Assembly: GCA_964358855.1 (NCBI GenBank)
Contig: CAYHQQ010000007.1
Location: 1-64,000 of the forward strand
Source of the DNA: UBA2396 sp038042175
GTDB lineage: Bacteria > Planctomycetota > Phycisphaerae > Phycisphaerales > UBA1924
Direction: 5' to 3'
Length of the DNA stretch: 64,000 nucleotides
The notes beneath the pieces were generated by a model. That model saw nothing but the letters and a program-made list of their open reading frames with translations, made no database searches and had not been told where the DNA came from. The translations under genes and the position numbers were made by a program. Below are positions 53,495-61,494 of this stretch, one piece after another; position 1 is the first letter of the stretch; every line of letters starts with the position of its first letter.

Positions 53495-55774
53495 ATGATG
53501 CCTCAGTCTGCTTTGTTGTGCGTTGGCCTTTCCGCGGTGTGTGGACACGCGCTGGCGGGGCCGGTGGTGACGCTGACGACCGACAACACGCACATCACCC
53601 AGAGCTGCACGATCGTGGTGCCGCCGGGGACTGTCATCGCCGACGCCGATGGCAACGGCGTGATCCAGATCGATGCGGACGGGATCACCATCGACTTCGC
53701 GTACGGCACCACACTTGTGGGCGCGGCGCCCGGGGTGGCGTGGGACAAGATGAAGGGCGAGGGGATCAGGCTCCAGGGACGCAAGAACGTCACGATCCGC
53801 AACGCGAGGGTCAGCGGTTACAAGGTGGCGTTGCACGCCGAGGCGTGCGAGGGCCTGCACATCGCTGGGGCGGAGTTCGACGGAAACTTCCGCCAGCGCC
53901 TGAAATCGACGACCGAGGCCGAGGACGGGGCCGACTGGCTCTTCCCCCACCACGACGACGAGCGGGAGTGGATCACGCAGTGGGGCGCGGCGATGTACAT
54001 CCGCGACGCCTCCAACGTGCGGATCCACGATGTGAAGGTGCGGCGCGGGCAGAACGGAATCCTGCTGCACGGGGTCAACGACTCGAAGATCTACGACAAC
54101 GACTGCTCGTTCCTGAGCGGGTGGGGTCTGGGCATGTTCCGCTCCAGCCGCAACACCGTGAGCCGCAACGCGTTTGACTTCTGCGTCCGCGGCCACAGCG
54201 AGGGCGTGTACAACCGGGGGCAGGACTCGGCGGGGATCCTGGCCTTCGAGCAGTGCAGCGGCAACACGTTCGCCCAGAACTCGGTGACGCACGGGGGGGA
54301 TGGGTTCTTTGGCTTCGCGGGCGTCGAGGCGCTCAACGGCGAGGGGGCCGCCCCGGGGTACGACCACACGCGCAAGGGATGCAACGACAACCTCTTCATC
54401 GACAACGATTTCTCCTTCGCGCCCGCCCATGGGCTCGAGCTCACGTTCAGCTTCGGGAACAAGGTGATCCGCAACCGCTTCGAGGGCAACGCGATCTGCG
54501 GCGTCTGGGGCGGCTACTCGCAGGACTTTTTGATCGCTGGAAACCATTTCGAGCTCAACGGGGGCATGGGGTACGGGCTCGAGCGGGGCGGAGTGGACAT
54601 CGAGCACGGGGCGGGGAATGTGATCGTGGGCAACACGTTCACGAACAACCGCACGGGCGTGCACCTGTGGTGGAAGCCCCACGGCGAATTCGAGAGCAAG
54701 ACTTGGGGCAAGGCGAACTACAAGGGCGTGGTGAACAACGTCATCAGCGGGAACACGTTCACGATCAAGGACCCGTTCAGCTTCGTGCGCTTTGGCGAGC
54801 AGGAGAAAGTCTCGGCCCTGCACCTGCGCGACGAGAGCCCCGACACGTCCAAGTTCAAGGGCATGGTGATCGCCGGCAACACGTTCGACCTTTCCTCGCC
54901 GCGGGCGGTGGAGCGGGACATCAAGCCCGGGATCGCCATCGACGCGGGAGGAGGGGGGGGTCAGGTGCCCAAGTTCGAGATTCCCAAGCACGAGGTGCTG
55001 GGGAACAAACGCCCAGTGGGCGCGCGAGACTCGCTCCGCGGGCGCGAAACCATCGTGATGGGAGAATGGGGGCCCTGGGACCACGTGTCGCCCATGATCC
55101 GCCCCAGGACGCGGTCGGGAGCGCAGCACGTGTACGACGTGTTCGGCGCGGGAACCGTGACGTTCGGCCCCTCCCGCCCAGCGCCGGGGGTTGAGGCCAA
55201 GATCGAGGCGAAGCCCGACGGCCGGCGCGAACTCATCGTGTCGGCCGAGCCGGGCATCCGCCCTTACAAGCTGAGCGTGGACGTCGACGGAGTCGCGGGA
55301 GAGCTCACGGGCACGGTCTTCACCGCCTCGTGGGGGCTCAAACTTTTCCCGTGGACGCCCGAGACCGATCCAACGAAGAACCTGGACGGTTGGCGCGGCC
55401 TGGCAAGCTCGCCCCAGGCGGTGAGCACGACGCTGCCGGCGCTCTCGATCGACTATGTGACCAGGGGCCCGGCCGACATGAACCTGCCCGGGGTTGACGC
55501 GGCCAAGGCGCCCGGGCGCGACCACTTCGGCTGCATCGCGACCACGCGGGTCTTCATGCCCGCGGGCTCGTGGCGGTTCTCGACGCTGTCGGACGATGGC
55601 GTGCGGGTGACGGTGGCGGGCAAGATGGTGCTCGAAAACTGGACGTGGCACGCCCCCACTCGCAACGACGGCGTGTACGTGCAGCCGGCCGACGGGGAGG
55701 TCGAGATTGTCGTCGAGCACTTCGAGATCAACGGGCACGCGGTGCTCAAGCTCGACATCACGCCGGTGCCTTGA
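53495..55774 (+). CDS. secreted right-handed parallel beta-helix protein
   Basis: A 759-residue exported protein (signal MMPQSALLCVGLSAVCGHALAG). Residues about 60-480 contain regular N-x-x-I/V turns of a parallel beta-helix (NVTIRNARVSGY, NVRIHDVKVRRGQNGILLHG, NTVSRNAFDF, NKVIRNRFEGN, NVIVGNTFTNNRTGVHLW), the NosD/pectate-lyase-like fold. The C-terminal 170 residues (GLKLFPWTPETDPTKNLDGWR, SWRFSTLSDDGVRVTVAGKMVLENW) are PA14-like, a carbohydrate-binding beta-sandwich. It probably binds or cuts extracellular polysaccharide; catalytic residues cannot be named. ATG 53498 is an alternative start. Confidence 0.85.
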   Translation: MMPQSALLCVGLSAVCGHALAGPVVTLTTDNTHITQSCTIVVPPGTVIADADGNGVIQIDADGITIDFAYGTTLVGAAPGVAWDKMKGEGIRLQGRKNVTIRNARVSGYKVALHAEACEGLHIAGAEFDGNFRQRLKSTTEAEDGADWLFPHHDDEREWITQWGAAMYIRDASNVRIHDVKVRRGQNGILLHGVNDSKIYDNDCSFLSGWGLGMFRSSRNTVSRNAFDFCVRGHSEGVYNRGQDSAGILAFEQCSGNTFAQNSVTHGGDGFFGFAGVEALNGEGAAPGYDHTRKGCNDNLFIDNDFSFAPAHGLELTFSFGNKVIRNRFEGNAICGVWGGYSQDFLIAGNHFELNGGMGYGLERGGVDIEHGAGNVIVGNTFTNNRTGVHLWWKPHGEFESKTWGKANYKGVVNNVISGNTFTIKDPFSFVRFGEQEKVSALHLRDESPDTSKFKGMVIAGNTFDLSSPRAVERDIKPGIAIDAGGGGGQVPKFEIPKHEVLGNKRPVGARDSLRGRETIVMGEWGPWDHVSPMIRPRTRSGAQHVYDVFGAGTVTFGPSRPAPGVEAKIEAKPDGRRELIVSAEPGIRPYKLSVDVDGVAGELTGTVFTASWGLKLFPWTPETDPTKNLDGWRGLASSPQAVSTTLPALSIDYVTRGPADMNLPGVDAAKAPGRDHFGCIATTRVFMPAGSWRFSTLSDDGVRVTVAGKMVLENWTWHAPTRNDGVYVQPADGEVEIVVEHFEINGHAVLKLDITPVP

Positions 55775-55806
55775 GCGCTCTGTGCCGCGGCGGGGGCGAG
55801 CGGGCG

Positions 55807-57147
55807 TTAGAGGACCAACATCGCGTCGCCGAAGGAATAGAAGCGATACTCGCGGGCGATCGCCTGGGCGTAGAGAGCCTTGAGCGTTGGCACCTCACCC
55901 GGCAGAAGAGCCGCAACCATCGCCATCAGTGTCGAACGCGGGAGATGGAAGTTGGTGAGCAGGCCGTCGACCCAACGCCACGGGCGCCCCGGGGTGATGA
56001 GAATGCGCGTCGAGAGAAACTCGGGCGACTGGCCCGTTGCGGCGAGATGTTCGGCGTAAGCCTCCAGCGTCCGGGCGGCGGTGGTGCCAACCGCAACGAC
56101 GCGACGCCCCTGGGCCTTGGCCCGCACGACCGCGGCGATGGCGGCAGCGGACATGGAACACCACTCCTCGTGCATGGGGTGCTGCTCAACAAACTCGGTC
56201 TCAACAGTGCGGAAGGTGCCCGTGCCGACGTGGAGAACAACCTCCGCGCGGCCCACGCCCATCGCGTCGAGCTGGCCGAGCATCTGGGCCGTGAAGTGAA
56301 GGCCGGCGGTTGGTGCGGCGACCGAGCCGCTCGCGCCGGCCTGGGCGTAGACAGTTTGGTAACGGAGACGGTCGAGGTCGTCGGTGAGCCGCAGCTCCAA
56401 CTCCCTCCGATCTATCCCTTCGTTGCCTTCCAGGCCGGAGGCCTGAACGTCAATAGCCGGGGGCGCAGCCCCCGGTAAGACGCATTGACCCGTTGGACCC
56501 CGGAGGGGTCCGCCGTTGACGCTCGAACCGCCCTTGGCCGACCCCTCCGGGGTCGAATCTCGCTGCGCGACGCTTCCGGGGGCTTCGCCCCCGGCTATTG
56601 ACGCCGAGCCCTCCGGGCTCAAAGGCATCGGTACCTGGCGTGCTTTCAAGATGTATGGTGGCAACGGGGTGAGCCCAATGCGCTCGAGAACGAGCGCGGC
56701 GGGTTCAAGCACGGGATTGCCCAGCGCGTCCAGCGGCCTGACAATCCACTCGCCCGCCTCAACACCCGGCGCGACGAGCTCCAGCTCGATCTGTTCGGCG
56801 TGATCACGCCCCTGGATCCGAATGCGCCGTCCCTCGCGCGGGCGTTTGGCCCGCAAGAGCACTCGCCACAAACCCTGATCGGCCGGGCCGAGATAAAGCC
56901 CCTCCACCGACCCGCCGGTGTCCACGCGAGTCCCGACGAACCGCGCCCGAAGAACCCTGGTGGCGTTGAAGACCATGAGGTCTCCAGGCACAAGGAACGA
57001 CGGGAGGTCGCGGACGCTGGCGTGCTCGCGGATCGTGCCCGACGCGCGGTCGACGACCATGAGGCGTGCGGCTTCCCGGGGCTCGGCCGGAACGGTCGCG
57101 ATGAGCCGCTGCGGCAGGTCATAGTCAAGATCGCTGGTTCGCAGCAC
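55807..57147 (-). CDS. queA: S-adenosylmethionine:tRNA ribosyltransferase-isomerase with in-frame repeat insert
   Basis: A 446-residue QueA, which moves ribosyl from SAM to preQ1-modified tRNA to form epoxyqueuosine. GTG 57147 (LRTSDLDYDLPQRLIATVP follows) has GGAGA 6 bases upstream, so the open upstream frame is ignored. Family marks: FNATRVLRAR, TPLPPYI, RYQTVYA, GSVAAPTAGLHFT, HVGTGTFRTVE, NFHLPRSTLMAMVAAL and YRFYSFGDAMLVL. QueA is normally about 340-360 residues. Roughly 70 extra residues between ILKARQ and DDLDRLRYQ come from a block of six hairpin repeats (56431-56620). Reading frame is kept, and both halves are well conserved. Confidence 0.93.
   Translation of the reverse strand: MLRTSDLDYDLPQRLIATVPAEPREAARLMVVDRASGTIREHASVRDLPSFLVPGDLMVFNATRVLRARFVGTRVDTGGSVEGLYLGPADQGLWRVLLRAKRPREGRRIRIQGRDHAEQIELELVAPGVEAGEWIVRPLDALGNPVLEPAALVLERIGLTPLPPYILKARQVPMPLSPEGSASIAGGEAPGSVAQRDSTPEGSAKGGSSVNGGPLRGPTGQCVLPGAAPPAIDVQASGLEGNEGIDRRELELRLTDDLDRLRYQTVYAQAGASGSVAAPTAGLHFTAQMLGQLDAMGVGRAEVVLHVGTGTFRTVETEFVEQHPMHEEWCSMSAAAIAAVVRAKAQGRRVVAVGTTAARTLEAYAEHLAATGQSPEFLSTRILITPGRPWRWVDGLLTNFHLPRSTLMAMVAALLPGEVPTLKALYAQAIAREYRFYSFGDAMLVL
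56431..56620. repeat. block of six palindromic repeats inside queA
   Basis: Hairpins at 56431-56445, 56457-56475, 56495-56511, 56540-56554, 56576-56594 and 56606-56620, each with G/C-rich arms and a three-base loop. A 17-bp unit (CGTCAATAGCCGGGGGC) at 56448-56464 is repeated in inverse orientation at 56587-56603, so the whole block is roughly symmetric. Confidence 0.9.
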
Positions 57148-57357
57148 TGTCGTCTCCAGGCCGCACGAAGTGTTGCGGTCCCGCCTCATCTCGCGGCCAC
57201 GTCCATTCCCGGCACAATCAAGGCCATCGTCCCAGCCGGCACAGGCGGGCGCCGCCCCACCTCCGCTGCGGCGAACTGAGGTTCTTATAGGCCTGTCCGG
57301 GCAACGGCCGCTTTGGACAACGGGCCAGGCCGCGCGGCACAGCACTCGTTTGGTGTT

Positions 57358-57634
57358 TCAGCGGATGCTGCCGCCAATCTCAAGATCCCCCATGTGCCCC
57401 GCCGCCCTCGCCTCGGCGATGCGGGCGTACTGCGTGCACTCCCGCCCGACACCCGCAAACTGCAGGGTGCCCCTTCGTCCGATTCCGTACAGCCTCTACC
57501 TGGCGGCCCAGAACCAGGTCCATCGCGAGGCCCAGCGGCTTGCAGCGCGACGTGAGCTCGAGGCCCGCCCGGCACTGGGGCGATGCGTCGACGTCATGGC
57601 GTGATCGAACACCAACGGGCGCCCGCTCGCCCAC
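57358..57634 (-). pseudogene. possible frameshifted small gene upstream of queA
   Basis: The gap 57148-57661 has no clear intact gene. On the minus strand, one frame reads ASPQCRAGLELTSRCKPLGL and on to MDLVLGRQVE down to about 57495. Another frame continues as RLYGIGRRGTLQFAGVGREC and on to MGDLEIGGSIR, with a stop at 57358. Both parts look protein-like and G/C-rich at third positions, but a frame change near 57491-57500 separates them, and an in-frame TAG at 57496-57498 closes the second frame upstream. A plus-strand ORF (57170-57604) overlaps and cannot be excluded. Confidence 0.25.
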
Positions 57635-57661
57635 GCTCGCGGCTCGTTGTATGCTGGGGGC

Positions 57662-58702
57662 ATGAAGTTCCTTGCACCCGTGTTTCTGATCGCCTGGCTC
57701 TTTGCGTGTGGATGTGCATCACACCGACCCGGCGAGCAACTCGTCCGCATGGGCGATGAGATCGTGATCGCGGGGCAGCTGTTCCACACCGGAACGCCCG
57801 TGGTGCTGTGGACCGATCCGGGCGGATTCGACGCCTACCGCGTCGAGCGCCGGTTCGCGCCGCTTGACCAGAGCGATTGGACCGCGACGACGGCGGCCTG
57901 GACCAAGAATGGACTGAAAGACACCAACTCGCCCAACCGCTATGGACTGCGTCAAAAAGGCTTGGACCCACAGGAGCTCGACCGCGTGCGCGGGGGCGCA
58001 TGGCCCCTGGCGATGCTGCGCGAGCGGATCGACCAGTTTGTGCTCCACTTTGACGTCTGCGGGACGTCGCGCCAGTGCTTCAACATCCTCCATGACCACC
58101 GCGGGCTCTCGGTGCACTTCATGATCGACCTGGACGGCACGATCTACCAGACCCTCGACGTGAAGGAGCGGGCCCGCCACGCCACGATCGCCAACGACCG
58201 CTCTGTGGGCGTTGAGATCGCCAACATCGGGGCGTATCCGCCCTCGCGCCCGGGCCCCCTGGACCGCTGGTACCAGAAGGACGAGAGCGGGCGCGAGCGG
58301 GTGGTGCTCCCCGAGCATCTGCTGGTCAACGGCGAGCCGCCGTTTCGAACCAAGCAGTTCGTGGCACGCCCCGCCCGGGCGGGACCGATCGTCGGCGAGG
58401 TGCAGGGCGACAAGCTGGCGATGCAGGACTTCACGCCCGAGCAGTACGAAGCCCTCGCAAGACTGACGGCAGCCCTCTGCGTCGCGCTCCCCAGGATCGA
58501 GCCCGACTACCCCCGCGACGCCCAAGGAAAGTTGATCCCAAAGCAGCTCCCCCCCGAGCATTTCGCGGCGTTCCACGGGATCCTCGGGCACTACCACGTG
58601 CAGGCGAACAAGAACGACCCGGGACCGGCGATGAACTGGGACTGGCTGGTGGAACGCGTGCGAGAACTGATGCCTTCTTCCGTTCGTGTGAAGACCCCTT
58701 AA
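57662..58702 (+). CDS. lipoprotein N-acetylmuramoyl-L-alanine amidase (Amidase_2)
   Basis: A 346-residue putative peptidoglycan amidase. ATG 57662 gives MKFLAPVFLIAWLFACGCAS, a signal with a lipobox-like end. The Amidase_2 (AmpD/PGRP-like) fold has VLHFDVCGTSRQCFNILHDH with the first zinc His, LSVHFMIDLDGTIYQTLDV, and RARHATIANDRSVGVEIANIG with the second His. Residues 225-290 are an insertion not seen in minimal AmpD. It probably cleaves the lactyl-amide bond of peptidoglycan at the cell envelope. The stop codon lies at the edge of a repeat element. Confidence 0.87.
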   Translation: MKFLAPVFLIAWLFACGCASHRPGEQLVRMGDEIVIAGQLFHTGTPVVLWTDPGGFDAYRVERRFAPLDQSDWTATTAAWTKNGLKDTNSPNRYGLRQKGLDPQELDRVRGGAWPLAMLRERIDQFVLHFDVCGTSRQCFNILHDHRGLSVHFMIDLDGTIYQTLDVKERARHATIANDRSVGVEIANIGAYPPSRPGPLDRWYQKDESGRERVVLPEHLLVNGEPPFRTKQFVARPARAGPIVGEVQGDKLAMQDFTPEQYEALARLTAALCVALPRIEPDYPRDAQGKLIPKQLPPEHFAAFHGILGHYHVQANKNDPGPAMNWDWLVERVRELMPSSVRVKTP

Positions 58703-58796
58703 CGCAGAGAGCGCAGAGTAAAGCAGAGGAAGTGTGAGAAACTCCTTCTCGAATCACTGCATCTCTCTGCGCTCTCTGCGCCCTCTGCGTTAAAGG
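58697..58796. repeat. CGCAGAG/CTCTGCG inverted-repeat element
   Basis: Left arm TTAACGCAGAGAGCGCAGAG, right arm CTCTGCGCCCTCTGCGTTAA, with a small GAGAA/TTCTC stem in the middle. The stop codon of the amidase gene (58700-58702) lies within the left end, and the right end is 14 bases from the converging gene. Confidence 0.85.
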
Positions 58797-58810
58797 CCTT
58801 TGCATTCGCG

Positions 58811-59722
58811 TCAGACCGACGCCGGATGCCAGATCGTCTTCATCTCAACCATCGGCTCGATCCACCACGGCGAGTTGCACGCCGCGTTGTCGAACCAGTC
58901 CGGCACGTCACGCACGGTCACGCGTTTCAAATTCTCGGCGACGCCTTCCTTCAGGATCGCGGCGTCGGCCGCGGAGAGATTGGCTGCCAGAATCGCGTCG
59001 GTATCGCGATGACCCGCGATGACCTTGAGAAGCTCGTTCCGCTCGGCGCTCAAAATATTCACTACACCCGCGGGCACATCGCCCGTCGCGCACGCCTCCG
59101 CCAGCACCAAGGCAGGCAGCGGGTTGGACTGGCTGGCGATGCAGATGGCGGTGTTGCCCGAGCAGATCGCCGGTGCGAGCAGAGAGATGAGACCCAGGAG
59201 CGGCGGCGCATCGGGGGCGATGACAGTGACGACACCAGTGGGCTCGGGAACCGTGAAGTTGTAGAAGGGGCCGCTGACGGGGTTGTTGCACCCCAGCACC
59301 TGGGCGTACTTGTCGGCCCAGCCCGCGTAGCAGATGAGGCGGTCGATCGACGCCTGGATTTCGGCGGCGGCGCTCTGAGGCCGGGGGGTCTTGGCGGATC
59401 GAGCTCCTTTGGTGGCTGTGCGCCCAACCCTCGCTGGCGCGTCGGGCTCTGAGAGGGCAACCAACTCGTCGCGCTTGCCCTCGAGCATCTCGGCGATGCG
59501 GTACAGGATCTGGCCGCGGAGGTACGCGGTGGACGCGGCCCACCCCGGCTGGGCCTTGCGGGCGGCCTCAACGGCGTCGCGGTAGTCCTTGCGGCTGGCC
59601 TTGCAGACGTGGATGGATGTCGAGTCGCGGGTGATGATCATCGACCGCCCGCTCTCGCTGCGTGGAAACTTGCCGTCGATGTAGAGCTTGTAGGTCTTGG
59701 TCACTTCAAGTCGCGTGGGCAT
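58811..59722 (-). CDS. short aldehyde dehydrogenase homologue lacking the catalytic Cys region
   Basis: A 303-residue ALDH-superfamily protein; full enzymes are about 480-500 residues. It keeps KLYIDGKFPRSESGRS, AQPGWAASTAYLRGQILYRIAEMLEG, YAGWADKYAQVLG, FTVPEPTGVVTVIAPDAPPLLGL and ICSGNTAICIAS, which correspond to the NAD-binding half. The catalytic domain with its Cys loop is missing, so dehydrogenase activity is not expected alone; it may pair with a full ALDH. About 25 residues (SEPDAPARVGRTATKGARS..) after RDELVAL include a copy of the 24-bp dispersed repeat. ATG 59722 has GGAG upstream. Confidence 0.8.
   Translation of the reverse strand: MPTRLEVTKTYKLYIDGKFPRSESGRSMIITRDSTSIHVCKASRKDYRDAVEAARKAQPGWAASTAYLRGQILYRIAEMLEGKRDELVALSEPDAPARVGRTATKGARSAKTPRPQSAAAEIQASIDRLICYAGWADKYAQVLGCNNPVSGPFYNFTVPEPTGVVTVIAPDAPPLLGLISLLAPAICSGNTAICIASQSNPLPALVLAEACATGDVPAGVVNILSAERNELLKVIAGHRDTDAILAANLSAADAAILKEGVAENLKRVTVRDVPDWFDNAACNSPWWIEPMVEMKTIWHPASV
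59429..59452 (-). repeat. 24-bp dispersed repeat, copy D, inside coding sequence
   Basis: Identical over 24 bases to copies B and C. Read in the gene's frame it encodes SEPDAPAR. Confidence 0.9.
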
Positions 59723-59782
59723 CGTCGGCTCCGGGCGTGCGGGGGACTGGAATCGGGCCGGGAAATCCTAGGGCGAATCGGG

Positions 59783-60880
59783 TCACAGCACGAGTTCGAG
59801 CTCGATCTCATCCTGGCTCAGGATGCCGCTGCCCGTCATGAGCGGCAGCCCAGGATTCCGCGTTCTGGCGGCGTTGATCGCGTTGGTGTGAACCGCGACG
59901 ATGCGCCAACCCTGCCTTTGGTAAAAGCCAAGCGCGTGGAGATTGTCGTTGCTGGTGGTCAAAAAGATCCGCCGACAACCTGCGTACTGGGCGACGCACT
60001 CGGCAAAGTGCAAGAGGGTCGAGCCGATCCCCTCCCCCTGGGCCAGGGCCTGCAGCGTGATGACCTCGGCCTCGGGCGGAACAATGTTCATCGTCACCAG
60101 CCCCACAAACTCGCCCCTTCGCTGCGCCACGAACGACTTGAGCTTCCGCGTGTCGAACGATCGCCCCCGCGATTCGATCGTCGTCGAATGAAACTCCCGC
60201 AACAGCGCCCCCTCGACTTCGCCGGGACTGACCAGCGACGACGGGCCGATGCTGATCTCAAGCCGCCTGCGCAGCCACTCCAGAACCGTGTGCGCACAGC
60301 GATCGGGCGGGAAGACCGGGTACCACACCTTGCGGACATACGCCGCCTTGTCCTCGTCGACCTCGACGTACCACGCCATGCGACGCATGAGCGTCGTCGG
60401 CCCGCCCGATGCAACGGGCCACTCAAACGTGGGCAGCCTCAACTCCCGGATCAGCTCGAGCCGGTGGTCGCTGAGCAGCTCGAAGGGGATGTGGTTGCGA
60501 CGGACAAACTCGAGCTGGTGCTCGGGCGTGCTTGTGGAGACGCCATAGACATCGATACCCAGCATGTTGAAGGCTTGGTGAAGATCACGAAAGCCGCAGC
60601 TCTGGGGCGTGCACCCGCGGGCGCCCGGGAGCTGGTCCCAGCTCAGGCCGTCGCGAAGAGCCGGAGGCTCGCCGGGGACGCCCGTCCGCGGGAAGAAAAA
60701 GAGAACGACGTTCCGCCCCGGGCCAGAGGGCAGATTTCGCAGGTTCCTGGTCCCTCCCGCGGTCGAGGGCAGGTTCAAATTGGGGAGAACACCCCGGCGC
60801 AAATGCGATGCCCCCCCATCGTCGGTGGGAATCGGGAGGTCGGGCGGCAGGTGAGCGGGATTGTGGGACGGCTCCGCCAT
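59783..60880 (-). CDS. peroxiredoxin-GNAT acetyltransferase fusion protein
   Basis: A 365-residue two-domain protein. Residues about 25-205 are AhpC/TSA (PrxQ-like): VLPNLNLPSTAGG, NVVLFFFPRTGVPG, a Cys pair in GARGCTPQSCGFRDLHQAFNMLG, and VYGVSTSTPEHQLEFVRRNHIPFELLSD. The peroxidatic Cys would be in CTPQSC, i.e. the CTxxxC of bacterioferritin-comigratory proteins. Residues about 215-365 are a GNAT domain with the acetyl-CoA loop LAQGEGIGSTLLHFAE and FYQRQGWRIVAVHTNAINAA. This fusion is unusual. It could couple peroxide sensing to acetylation, but that is inference. Confidence 0.8.
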   Translation of the reverse strand: MAEPSHNPAHLPPDLPIPTDDGGASHLRRGVLPNLNLPSTAGGTRNLRNLPSGPGRNVVLFFFPRTGVPGEPPALRDGLSWDQLPGARGCTPQSCGFRDLHQAFNMLGIDVYGVSTSTPEHQLEFVRRNHIPFELLSDHRLELIRELRLPTFEWPVASGGPTTLMRRMAWYVEVDEDKAAYVRKVWYPVFPPDRCAHTVLEWLRRRLEISIGPSSLVSPGEVEGALLREFHSTTIESRGRSFDTRKLKSFVAQRRGEFVGLVTMNIVPPEAEVITLQALAQGEGIGSTLLHFAECVAQYAGCRRIFLTTSNDNLHALGFYQRQGWRIVAVHTNAINAARTRNPGLPLMTGSGILSQDEIELELVL

Positions 60881-60916
60881 GAAGGCGGATGGTACCCGGA
60901 GGAGTTACAGTCGGTC

Positions 60917-61477
60917 GTGAGCAACTCACCCGGCGACCATCGCGAGATCAGACGAACAACCATTTATCAAGGCAAGAAGTATTCCTACGAACAGATCACG
61001 CTCAGAACGCCGCGTGGGCAAGAAATCCAGCGGGAGTGCGTTCGCCACCCTGGAGCGGTCGTGATTCTGCCGCTTCTGGAGACGCCCAGTGGCGGGGAAC
61101 CCACGATTTTGTTTGTCCGGAATGACAGGTTTGCCATCGGCCAATCGCTTCTGGAGTTGCCGGCGGGGACGCGGGAGGTTGGCGAGGCCCCGGAAGTGAC
61201 GGCCGGGCGGGAGCTGGTCGAGGAAGCGGGTTATCAGGCCGCAACCTTGGAATTGTTGACCCGGTTTTATACGACACCGGGGATGACCGATGAATTGATG
61301 TGGGCCTATCTCGCCCGCGGATTGACCCAGGTCGGCCAGCAGCTGGAAGAAGACGAATCGCTGACGGTGGAGCCGGTGGCGGCCACCGCCGCGATGAGAA
61401 TGATCGAGACGGGTGAATTGAAGGACGCGAAGTCGATCTTGGTCTTGCTTTTGGCCCGCTCGCGCGGGATGCTGTAG
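60917..61477 (+). CDS. NUDIX hydrolase (ADP-ribose pyrophosphatase-like)
   Basis: A 186-residue hydrolase. The NUDIX box is complete: G-TREVG-E-APEVTAG-RELVEEAGY matches Gx5Ex7REUxEExGU. The preceding PGAVVILPLLE and VRNDRFAIGQSLLELPAG are as in ADP-ribose pyrophosphatases. The start is uncertain; GTG 60917 gives MSNSPGDHREIRRTT. It is divergent from the peroxiredoxin fusion, with 36 bases between starts, and lies 17 bases upstream of the S2P-like gene. Confidence 0.88.
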   Translation: MSNSPGDHREIRRTTIYQGKKYSYEQITLRTPRGQEIQRECVRHPGAVVILPLLETPSGGEPTILFVRNDRFAIGQSLLELPAGTREVGEAPEVTAGRELVEEAGYQAATLELLTRFYTTPGMTDELMWAYLARGLTQVGQQLEEDESLTVEPVAATAAMRMIETGELKDAKSILVLLLARSRGML

Positions 61478-61494
61478 AAGAGAAGAGAGACGCC

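Noticed and set aside
53360..55738. 792-residue minus-strand ORF opposite the beta-helix gene
   Set aside because: His/Arg/Val-rich shadow without motifs; the plus-strand protein has a signal peptide and regular beta-helix turns.
57170..57604. 144-residue plus-strand ORF upstream of the amidase gene
   Set aside because: Third positions are G/C-rich in its second half, but there is no domain, no ribosome-binding site and the minus-strand frames look equally protein-like; left undecided and not called as a gene.
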